Position numbers and translations under genes: made by a program. Below the pieces are notes generated by a model. It did not search any database. It saw only the letters and a list, made by a program, of their open reading frames with translations, and was not told the origin of the DNA. 64,000 nt of DNA, taken from NCBI GenBank assembly GCA_013115135.1, contig JABANP010000165.1, positions 1 through 64,000 of the forward strand, given 5' to 3'. Below are positions 22,939-31,121 of the stretch, in pieces (the stretch's first letter is position 1; each line of letters opens with the position of its first letter). Source of the DNA: Perkinsus olseni. Lineage: Eukaryota > Perkinsozoa > Perkinsida > Perkinsidae.

Positions 22939-23487
22939 CTCGACTGGCTTGAACAGCATCGTGCGGTATACCACCGACTCTTCTGTTGACTTTCCCCTAT
23001 CACTACTTTCGAATTTTCTAGCCAGTCGCCAGGCCACCTGTTCTACCATCGGGATGGAATTCTAATCCGTCTTCTGAAGGCGAGCCGGCCCAACTCATTA
23101 TCATCCCTCTCATCTCCTCATTTCGCATAGCCTATCACCGGCCTGTGATTACGTCATAACCCGGCGATAACATCCCGTATTATGGATTCTGCTATCGTGG
23201 ATGGGCCGATAGACTATTATTATTATAATGGTAACACAGTGTACCAAATTAAGACTTCTATCATCGAGCATAGCCAAGCATTCCTTGGTCCGTTCATTCA
23301 TTCCCTCTTACCCTTCTGGCCGAGGTTACCCAGTAAACCATGTCTCTTGCGTTAGACAAGTTGCCAGTAATTCCGAAATTACATGCAACCTGGGAGGCCT
23401 CCTCTCGATGGTACAGGCCTTGGCCTTCGAATCATTCTCCTCGACGAGCAGCCCTTTCCCGCAGGAAGAGGCTTGAGGGCGGCCAGC

Positions 23488-23512
23488 TACACCACGGGTG
23501 TAGCACCCGTGG
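23488..23512. repeat. Inverted microduplication (unit 1)
   Basis: Overlapping palindromes CTACACC/GGTGTAG and CACGGGTG/CACCCGTG stand where unit 2 has only TTACAGCCGTGG (26548-26559). Confidence 0.7.
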
Positions 23513-23869
23513 TTCGGGATATGAACACTCGTCGCCACGGCCAATTAGCCGAGATGAACATTTTCAAGACGTTGTTTCCCATTCCAATGGAGACGGAAAT
23601 TTCAGTAACTTTCTCCGGAAATTGACTGAAATTTCCGACGGCTCTGAAATTTCCTGGATGCGTGCACCCCGATTGTGGTGTGTTTTGGGGATCTTCCACA
23701 GTCGATGCTCTGCTGCTCTAATCCCACCATTCCCGACAAGATCAGCTGCTGTAACTGCTAGCAGAACCCGTCTCCCCACTCCAGGGTTCGCTTAGGGAAC
23801 CCGAGTTCTCCCCGAGCGTGAGCGTGCTAAAGGACTTCTCTAGCTCGAGCTCTTCGGGAAGCGGGGACC

Positions 23870-24013
23870 AGCGGCCTCACCTCGTTGAGGGCAGCTACAC
23901 GTTTGCTCCTCACTGCGCGATCTCCCACATCATTTGAGTTCATGGCCAAGCTTCATGCAAAGTTCATAAATGGATGCCGCCTGGCGAGTGTCGTCCTTCT
24001 CTGTAGCAGCCAT
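23870..24013 (-). pseudogene. Rotatin exon fragment, chimaeric and frameshifted
   Basis: The minus strand repeats rotatin exon 1 from its ATG (24011-24013) to the DRAVR segment. One base is inserted just after GHEL, so TGA follows two codons later. It then jumps to the SKRVAALNE segment of a downstream rotatin exon including its GTGAGG donor. The joint is inside both exons, so it is a genomic deletion or template jump, not a spliced product. Confidence 0.75.
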
Positions 24014-24307
24014 ACTACTATTCCAGTGAATGCACGCTACGAAGGCCGCCAAGCCTGCATCAATGAACTGTCTAGTACCGATGGATCATGACTCAACACA
24101 AACCGCAGTGGATTGACGGAAATCGCATCTTGCCGGTTCAAGTCATCTGTCATCAAACGATGGGATTCCCGTCCCGCTGTACCGACAGTATTCCAATTAG
24201 CAGCTAGTGGCAATCGATGAAAAGAATCAAGCCGGCCCCTTAGGCGTTCAGAAATAGTATCTTTGCCAGTTAGCTCGGAACATACGCCGAGGCATCTGGC
24301 TGCTGTA

Positions 24308-24329
24308 TCATCGGCGATGATTCATCGCC
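24308..24329. repeat. Direct-inverted-direct microinsertion (unit 2)
   Basis: Unit 1 has only ATCATCGC (around 21117-21124). Unit 2 reads TCATCG, GCGATGA, TTCATCGCC. Confidence 0.8.
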
Positions 24330-25060
24330 AATTCCCGTCGATCTTATCTTTCCCTTCGAACTTCATTCTCGTCAGCTGATCAGAATTCGGAAGAGTGAAG
24401 AGTCTCTGCAGACTACGCTTGCACTGTGATGAGTACTCGAAGTTATCTTCCAGAATTTCTGGTCACCAGAAACAACCACCAGCCTCGGAGCCCACGTGCA
24501 ACAAGGGCAACGCGTACTCTTCTGGCTGAGACCCGACAGCATAGCAACAAAAGAGTGACCGTCAGTTGGATGGGTCTCCTAGAAGGAACGAACATCTCGT
24601 GCTGCGTAGGGTGTTCCCATCTTTGCGCCAAAGGGAGCTCATCAGTTCCCGTGTCCGGGTACAAAAGGACAGGCGGCGAACTCTCACCAATCATCTTTGG
24701 GCCACAGAGTAGGCATGTAACTTCTCGTGTCTTCAGCAGTCGCACACTACAGTAGATGCAGGGGCCCTCTCAGAGACTTTAAATCGCGCCACCATTTATC
24801 TTCGAGTGAACTGTTGTCAAGGCCTAGTGCCGTACCGGCATCCGCGAAACTCAGATGTGAATTCCGGATTATAATTGAAGTGAGCTTTGAAGATCTTCCT
24901 GAGTCGATGCTCTGTCTCGATAGCCGACAAAGACGCTATGTCTGACTCGACCATTGCCGACAGAGGTCGCTTCTGTAATTATTGGCGCGCGCCACTTGGC
25001 ACCGCGCTGGCGTCACGGTGACACCGAAGTTCATTGACCATAGGAATGGGGTTTCGGTGT

Positions 25061-25210
25061 TCAGTGCCACACTCGAGGATCGGTCGGGAATACACGGCCA
25101 GTAGTGCATCATTGATCCCAAGATGATCGAAGTGTCTCCCCTAGGTGGCGGTTCAATCGTTGGGTCGCCTCGTTGGAGCCCAGTTCGTCTGTGTTAGCTG
25201 TCAGGGTTGG
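25061..25210 (+). promoter_or_regulatory. Conserved upstream block, copy 5
   Basis: Counterpart of the block at 21914-22063 (same GATCGGTCGGGAAT and CCAGTAGTGCATCATTGAT cores), ending at the copy 5 start. The related GTCACGGTGAC motif lies about 40 bp upstream, at 25011-25022. Confidence 0.5.
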
Positions 25211-25229
25211 TTACATCTCCACTTCTCCT

Positions 25230-26054
25230 ATGGTGAACTTCGTCCCGACTCGGCTGCTGGTAGCCCAAGCCCTGGTCCTCGCCACGACGGCTCAAAAAGT
25301 CGGCACGTTTGTTTACAGGGCACAAACTTTCAATTTCACCTACAAGGTGGACGAGGAACATAAAGCTACGTTCAGCTACTCGGGGTTTCCTTGGTGGTGG
25401 AATCCTGACGACTCCGGTGATAGTACAGGTTTGCTCAGCCATTACAGCTCCGGTCCGCACCCGCTGAGGCAGGTTGGGCCTTCGACTTATACCGTTGACT
25501 TCAAAGGATCTGAACTCGGGGCTCGTGGCTTTCATGATGCTCTCGAGCATTCTCTAACCACTCATGGAGTGATCGATGTTCCTGATGATGGCATTCAGCC
25601 GGATGATTTGATCAACTTGAATTACGAGAGCGTTGACTGTATCTCAACCAACTTCCTTGGTGTAAAGATCCTTTTCATGAGGGTGGGGCACAGCTGGTCG
25701 GCGGGGAAGTTCGAGTACAGGTCGCCTGACCGTCCTAGGTTCAAGCTGGTTTACAAGATACGCGCTGATGGGGATGTGAGGATACGAGTGAAACGCGGAA
25801 GGAGCGGTACCCGTCGCTTCCGCTTCAAGCTGTCTGAACGCCTCGGGGCGCAGCGGACCTTCAAGTACTACGTTCTAGAGCAAGTCGAGAGGAGGAGATC
25901 GCACGATCAATGGGATGACCTATTGAAGTATGTGAAGCGTATCTGCCCGGAAAAATCTTTGAAGCCGGGTGACCTTAAACAGCTGTTCGTTGCCAGTGAT
26001 AATACGATTAATGTACAACTCGAAGGAGATCTTCTTACTCTCACCAGAGTCTGA
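25230..26054 (+). CDS. Secreted family, copy 5 (274 aa)
   Basis: Starts MVNFVPTRLLVAQALVLATTAQ; the open frame extends upstream but without an ATG. Architecture matches copy 4: FNFTYKVDEEHK, WWWNPDD insert, PHPLRQVGPSTYTVDF, FLGVKILFMRVG, FKLVYKIRADG. In the C-module the first conserved cysteine is replaced by arginine (VKRGRSGTRRF where copy 4 has KCGRRGTHRF), while the second remains (ICPEK). If the two cysteines normally pair, the bond is lost here. The frame is intact and the end is the usual LTLTRV. Function unknown. Confidence 0.85.
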   Translation: MVNFVPTRLLVAQALVLATTAQKVGTFVYRAQTFNFTYKVDEEHKATFSYSGFPWWWNPDDSGDSTGLLSHYSSGPHPLRQVGPSTYTVDFKGSELGARGFHDALEHSLTTHGVIDVPDDGIQPDDLINLNYESVDCISTNFLGVKILFMRVGHSWSAGKFEYRSPDRPRFKLVYKIRADGDVRIRVKRGRSGTRRFRFKLSERLGAQRTFKYYVLEQVERRRSHDQWDDLLKYVKRICPEKSLKPGDLKQLFVASDNTINVQLEGDLLTLTRV

Positions 26055-26580
26055 GTGTCGATATCCTCGACTGGCTTTTTCCTAACACCACTTTCGAATA
26101 TCCTGGCCGTTCGCCAGAATGCCTGATCTACCATCAAAGTGGAAATCAAATCTGTCTCCTGAAGACGAGCCGATTCTTAAACCAAGTCGTTCCTTCATTC
26201 ACCTTCGCCTCCTCGTCTATATAGCCTATCGCTGCCTATGATTACCTCATAACTAAGCGATAACATCTTGTATTATGGATGCTGCTATAGTAGACGGGTC
26301 AATCGACAATTATTGTTATGAAGGTACCACAAAATACCAATTTAAGACTTCTATCATTAAGCCTAGCCTGGCATCTCTTAGCCCGTTTACGCTAACCCTC
26401 CAACGAGGTTACGCAGTGAACCGTGTCTCTTGCGTTAGTCAAGTTGCCCGTAGTGGGGGGCCTCTTATCGATGGTACGGGCCTTGGCCTTCGCATCACTC
26501 TCCTCGAAGAGCATCCTTTCCGCAAGGAGAGGCTTGAGAGCGGCCAGTTACAGCCGTGGTTCGGGATGTAAACACTCGTC

Positions 26581-26640
26581 ACGGCCAATTAGCCGAGTTC
26601 TACATTTTCTGAAAATGTAGACCTCGGCTTACTGGCCGTA
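26581..26640. repeat. 60-bp hairpin (inverted duplication)
   Basis: Arms of about 28 bp with four mismatches around the centre at 26608/26609, each running from ACGGCCA to CTACATTTT. Unit 1 (23537-23566) has only one arm, so the second arm arose after the unit duplicated. Confidence 0.8.
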
Positions 26641-26662
26641 GTATGATTTTCATGACATTGTT

Positions 26663-27607
26663 CAGGGTGGCTGAGATTAGTCCCGCAGCACCGTGAAATA
26701 TTTCAAGTGAAATATTTCTGAATTTTTCAGAAATTTTCTGAAATTTTCTGAAAATTTTCTTCAAAACCCATTTTAAGCGATTCCGAGCCGGTTTCATAGC
26801 ACTTTCGACTCATATGGGCTCTCAGGCTTGTGGGTGGTAGCCACTGGATACTATCTAGTCTGGCCGATAGTGCGTTCCCAGCTTGTGCAGTAGGTAGAAG
26901 AGCTGTTCTTGAAGAGCAGCGGGGCGGGGCGCGCGCCACGTATAATGAGTGCTACGTGCATTTTGCACTAATTGTGCTATCACCGATGCGGTACAGTTCC
27001 GGTCTGGTATTCCTCAGTAGTTGTTCCCACTAGGTCTGTAAGCGTCATCGTCGCTGGGGGTGGCCGGGTTCTCCGGTACCAAGGATAGACCGAACCTCCA
27101 CACACGCACAAGACGTTGCTGCATGATGCAGCAACGTCCGTGTGATACTAGGGAGCATTTTTTCAATAAAATTGAAAAAATTCGAATATTTTTCAACAAT
27201 TTTCAAAATTTTCAGTAAATTTTCAGAGACGCATCTCTGAGGTGGACTACCTCACCGAAAATCCCTCCCAGGTGGTCCACCTGAGGTGGAGCACCGGCCG
27301 GCTCCTCGAGCAAGAAGGCGCTGCTGACAAAGACGAAGAAACTTCCTAGACGTTCGGAATTTGAAGTACGAACTCGGATCCACGTGCTTACAATCTGTGA
27401 ATGAGTTGTACTGAGAAATCTACTGCACTGTTTGTGTTGAGTATCGGCAACTTGACGGGAAATGGCCAAAAACGGCCGAAATAGGCCAAAATCGCTAAAA
27501 TTTCATCAAAAGTGAAAATTTCACTGAATTTTTTCCGGTGAAATATTTGAAATATTTCACTGAAACTTTCTTGAAATATTTCACTCTGAAATATTTCAGC
27601 CACCCTG
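26663..27607. mobile_element. Non-autonomous hAT-like element (945 bp)
   Basis: Terminal inverted repeats CAGGGTGGCTGA at 26663-26674 and its reverse complement at 27596-27607. It is flanked by a perfect 8-bp target duplication ACATTGTT (26655-26662 and 27608-27615). An 8-bp duplication with CAG-starting ends is characteristic of hAT transposons. The interior is AT-rich with many GAAATATTTC-like motifs near both ends and a 12-bp-arm hairpin at 27112-27138. No transposase is encoded. The equivalent place in unit 1 (23569-23576) is unoccupied. Confidence 0.85.
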
Positions 27608-27768
27608 ACATTGTTCACATTTCAAAAGGGAAATCGCTTTGGGAACAGAAATTTCAGCAAGTTTTCCCAGAAAGCTGACTGAAATTTCCGACGGCTCGGA
27701 AATCTCCTGGATGTGTGCAACCCGGTTTTGGTGTGTTTTGAGAATTTTCCAGAGTCGATGCTCTGCTG

Positions 27769-27790
27769 GTCTGGGCCAGACCGTCTGGCC
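27769..27790. repeat. Direct-inverted-direct microinsertion (unit 2)
   Basis: GTCTGG, CCAGAC, GTCTGG in succession. Unit 1 (about 23714-23722) has no such structure. Confidence 0.6.
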
Positions 27791-28883
27791 CACCATTCCC
27801 GATGAAGACCGCCGTTTTAAATACTAGCCGAAGCCGTCGCACCGCTCCGGGGCTCTCTTAGAGAACCCGACTTCTCTTTAAGCGTAAGCGAGCTCGAGAA
27901 CTGCTGTAGCTCGATCACGCTCGGGGGTATACGCAGTTTGTATGGGGAAAGTGAGACTTACTTGAGACGGTAGGTAGTTCAATGGAATGAGAAAGCACTG
28001 AAGGAACAGAACATCGCTCTCCAGATTGCTCATCGGATGAGACAATAGTCGAGGCTGAAGACGCAAGGGGTCACAACTCGTGATTCACTAGCGAATAATT
28101 AAATTATTATAATTTGCATTCTGTAGGCTAGGATGTCGAATCTGCTTGTTGTCATGAGCAGAGCATGATTTCATGTAGACTTATTCATGACTCAATAATC
28201 ACGAGAACTTAGAATAGGTTGAAGAAGGCAACAAAGTCAGCTTCCGCGAAAAAATATCGTTCGAAGTTGAAGTAGCGCGTCATGAGAAGGAATCCGAATG
28301 CCGTGTTCATATCACGTAGTTTCATCGGCGATGAATCATCGCTCTAACGAAGAATGTTGCCAAGTTGGCGATGCCAACCATGAGGCTGCTCAGCATATTG
28401 CTATGAGCAGTACTTGTGCCTGCACCCTTGCGGTACAAGTGGAACTTACAATATCACTTCTGCGTGCCCTCAGGTGGACTTCGTTGTGCATACATTGCTG
28501 TCTCTGTATACGACAATTGTGCGTGGGAGGACAGTGACATCCGACGGGCTTTATGGTTATGTTTACTCTCCCTCAGTGAAGGGTGCATAGATAGACAGCA
28601 GTCAACATAACAGTCCAATCAATAACAAGAACATACGTGAAAACTGAGTGAGGCTGAGTGAGTAGAACATATTTCGCGGATCTATATTCTAACACTGCTA
28701 TTCTCGACAGGACCTTCCCGTGGCCTTAGTTCGGGGAAGCGGTGAGGAAGACTCAAACTGGTTCGACTCGAAGTTCTGTTCTCGGAGGTGGTCATGGAGC
28801 GGTTTATACTGCATGAATCATGGGGCTGCACATGGCGTGTGCATGAATCATGCACATTCAATGAGAACATGAACAATTTGAGC

Positions 28884-28948
28884 CTTATAGTGGCCACGAG
28901 GTCAATGGCCTCAAATTTTGAGGCCATTGACCTCGTGGCCACTATAAG
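28884..28948. repeat. Perfect 65-bp palindrome
   Basis: Two 32-bp arms with no mismatch around a single central T at 28916. If transcribed it would fold into one long perfect hairpin. It lies in a gene-free spacer. Confidence 0.9.
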
Positions 28949-29992
28949 TACTGTGTTGCTATCTGAGACGGGGCCCAAAGTATGAGAAAAGTGATCTCGC
29001 GGAGCATTTGGGATGGATGTATGCTCACTAGCCTGACGACGGATGCACGTGTTCGCCGGGCTGAACGGATGCACAGCGAACGAAGGCGCATGCACAACAG
29101 TGAAAACATAGTGACGACTATAGTGTACGCTATGTAACAGCTACAGCCTGGTTAAACACTACTCAGCTGTTAGACTACCATAGCTACTCTTGCCTTACTA
29201 ATAGTAAGGCGTAGTAAGTTCCAATGCGCTTTGCACTAGCGTCCATGAGCATACGTGCTACACTAAGCTAAGCGTAGTAAGCTGTAGTGCTCATTATCGC
29301 TGCGCTCCCCTCGAGCCCAATCTTACCTTCCTTTGAGCCCCGTCTCAAAAAGCCACAGTGTACAGAGTGTTATGCCTGCGAGTTGCAGAGGGTAGAAACT
29401 GGCTTGAAGCCAGTGGCTTCGTTTCGCCTGTTTCGGTTCGCCTGCATCTTGCCTCGCGGCGCCCTTGTCCATTTACTGTAGGTGGCTGCGCTGTGCGCAT
29501 GCGTGCACTGCAGCTTGATATACGGCCCGAGCCAGGGAAGATTAGGATTGGACTTAACGGTTCTTCCCACGCACAGTCATTTAGAATGTATGACGTTGTT
29601 GCCTCTCCTACTGGGTCTTAGTCACCGAATCATTCTCGTAGATCTTTTTTGCCTGCGAGGCTACTCTTCGAGTGTCGTTGTGTTTCTCTAGTAGTGGATA
29701 GGTAACAAGAGTTATAGCGCAAACAGAAAGAGCAAGGTGGGTACGCAGCAGCAATAAAGGTAGTTGTCACTATAATGCAGAGGTGTACTCGTGCGACGGA
29801 ATTTCGAACTAACGCGATGTCAAATGCCCTTGTCTGAATCCCGTGCCCTCAACTCGACCGGTTAACAGTCAGAAATCAACAGGCACTAGCTGTGATCGCT
29901 ATGCTAAGTACTAGCTAGCTACTAGCTAGCTAAGGCTTAGCTCAATCCGAAATCATTCATTGCGTTCAACTTTGTATCACGTTCGAGGCGTG

Positions 29993-30017
29993 GTCGGGGA
30001 ATTCCCGACGGGAATTC
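29993..30017. repeat. Direct-inverted-direct microinsertion (copy 6 leader)
   Basis: GTCGGGGAATTC overlaps GAATTCCCGAC and CGGGAATTC, where copies 4 and 5 have a single TCGGGAAT. Confidence 0.75.
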
Positions 30018-30094
30018 ATGGCCAGTAGTGCATTATTGATACTGAGTGGCGGCTCAATCGTTGAACGGTCTCGATTGAGCCCGGTCTCGTCTGT

Positions 30095-30116
30095 GTTAGC
30101 TCAGCTAACTTAGCTG
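30095..30116. repeat. Direct-inverted-direct microinsertion (copy 6 leader)
   Basis: GTTAGCT, AGCTAAC, TTAGCTG in succession. The copy 4 leader has a single GTTAGCTG at 22039-22046. Confidence 0.8.
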
Positions 30117-30260
30117 TCAGGGTAGGACAAACCTCCGCTACTATCGTCGTCATCGAGCCCTCGCTTCCCATCGGATCTTCGACGACTATCTCGTCTTCCG
30201 GCGTGATGCTCTTCGCGTCAGCTTCCGAGTACATTTGTGGCCGACATCTCCACTTCCCAA

Positions 30261-31121
30261 ATGATGAACTTTCCCCTAAATTGGTTGGTAATGAATCAAG
30301 CCCTGGTTATCGTCACCACGGCTCAGGATGTTGGCAAGTTTGTTCACGAGACGGCAGACTACCGTATAACCTACGATGTGAATGAGAACCATCAAGCTAC
30401 TTTTACTTTCTGGGTTCCGAGTCCACCTGGAAGGTGGTCCCCGGACAGGAGTTCTTACAGCTTCAGTGTCGTTAGGCAACCACATGAGGAGTTCACCCAC
30501 GGGCCATACCCCTTGTCAAAGACCGACACTTTTACCTACGCCGTCGAATTTGATGGTTCAAGAGCCAGTGCTCATGATTGGTATAAGTCCATTGAGAGGT
30601 TACTGCTGAGGAACAACGTCATTGACAACGATCATCCCGAGCGGTATGGTGGTGTTCAGCCTGGGGACTTGTCCGTTCTGACTTATACGAGCGGTGACGC
30701 TTTCTCAACCTCGTTCCGAAATGAAGAAATCAAGCTCATGAGGGTGGGAGGCAGCCTGATTCCGGGCTTGTTTGTGTTCAAGCAGAAAGTGGCTCCCTAT
30801 CTCGAGGTTCGTTACAGAATACATCTTGACGGGCGTGGAGATATGAGGTTTAAGTGCAAGAAGCGTCGAACCTCTCATTTAAGTTTCAAGCTTTCCCGCC
30901 GCACGAAGGGTCTGTTATACGATCACTATGCTGTGGAACCGGCCGGTGGTGGTACCTTATATCAATTCCTCCACCAGGTCAGGGCTGTTTGCCCGACCAC
31001 ACATTTGGATGCTGACGACCTATCGAAAGTGGTCTTCGCCACTGAGAAAACTATCTTCGTGACACTTGGAAAGGCTCGCCTGGCTCTCACCTCCTCGGCT
31101 CTCTCTATCGGAGGTGCGTAA
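30261..31121 (+). CDS. Secreted family, copy 6 (286 aa)
   Basis: Starts MMNFPLNWLVMNQALVIVTTAQ; the longer open frame begins at GTG and is not needed. N-module: FVHETADYRITYDVNENHQA, a PPGRW insert, GPYPLSKTDTFTYAVEF, DWYKSIERLL, LTYTSGDAFSTSF. C-module: YLEVRYRIHLDG, FKCKKRRTSHLSFKL, AVCPTTH, TIFVTLG. The 3' end is extended (SSALSIGGA) past the usual LALT ending. The remnant at 41500-41731 and truncated copy 10 are closest to this copy and to copy 9. Function unknown. Confidence 0.85.
   Translation: MMNFPLNWLVMNQALVIVTTAQDVGKFVHETADYRITYDVNENHQATFTFWVPSPPGRWSPDRSSYSFSVVRQPHEEFTHGPYPLSKTDTFTYAVEFDGSRASAHDWYKSIERLLLRNNVIDNDHPERYGGVQPGDLSVLTYTSGDAFSTSFRNEEIKLMRVGGSLIPGLFVFKQKVAPYLEVRYRIHLDGRGDMRFKCKKRRTSHLSFKLSRRTKGLLYDHYAVEPAGGGTLYQFLHQVRAVCPTTHLDADDLSKVVFATEKTIFVTLGKARLALTSSALSIGGA

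Larger units (their letters stand above)
20716..23868. repeat. Tandem segmental duplication, unit 1 (carries copy 4)
   Basis: Unit 1 aligns along nearly its whole length with unit 2 (23869-27915). It begins inside rotatin exon 1, passes through the shared 5' block, copy 4 and its 3' flank, and ends with the segment 23590-23868, which has a clear counterpart at 27640-27915. The units differ by substitutions, the 945-bp hAT-like insertion in unit 2, and a series of small direct-inverted-direct insertions. Confidence 0.8.
22913..25229. other. Spacer between copies 4 and 5
   Basis: This contains the 3' flank of copy 4 with the recurrent downstream element (23212-23275, ending AGACTTCTATCA), the end of unit 1, the relic of rotatin exon 1, and the 5' region of copy 5. 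The hAT target equivalent is ACGTTGTT at 23569-23576. No further gene is seen. Confidence 0.5.
23869..27915. repeat. Tandem segmental duplication, unit 2 (carries copy 5)
   Basis: Second copy of the block. Its first 150 bp are a chimaera: sequence matching rotatin around 19940-19994 is joined directly to sequence matching rotatin exon 1 from about 20718 on, so about 725 bp present in unit 1's surroundings are missing. It is enlarged by the hAT-like element at 26663-27607. Confidence 0.75.
29974..30130 (+). promoter_or_regulatory. Conserved upstream block, copy 6
   Basis: Homologous to the blocks before copies 4 and 5 (CCAGTAGTGCAT.ATTGAT core, then GAGCCCGGTCTCGTCTGTGT), but enlarged by two direct-inverted-direct insertions at 29993-30017 and 30095-30116. 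Confidence 0.5.
27916..30260. other. Spacer between copies 5 and 6
   Basis: No gene is supported in the 2.3 kb. It contains a perfect 65-bp palindrome (28884-28948), a direct-inverted-direct motif at 28322-28342, and a stretch at about 29727-29777 that recurs inverted at 46254-46305. A CCTTTGAGCCCCGTCTCAAA stretch near 29331-29350 recurs at about 46422-46441. The last 290 bp hold the conserved upstream block of copy 6. Confidence 0.45.

Noticed and set aside
21222..24755. Paired ORFs in units 1 and 2 (21222-21560 and 24426-24755)
   Set aside because: They look conserved only because the whole unit is duplicated; indels between them are not kept to multiples of three with a common frame throughout, and no motif is present.
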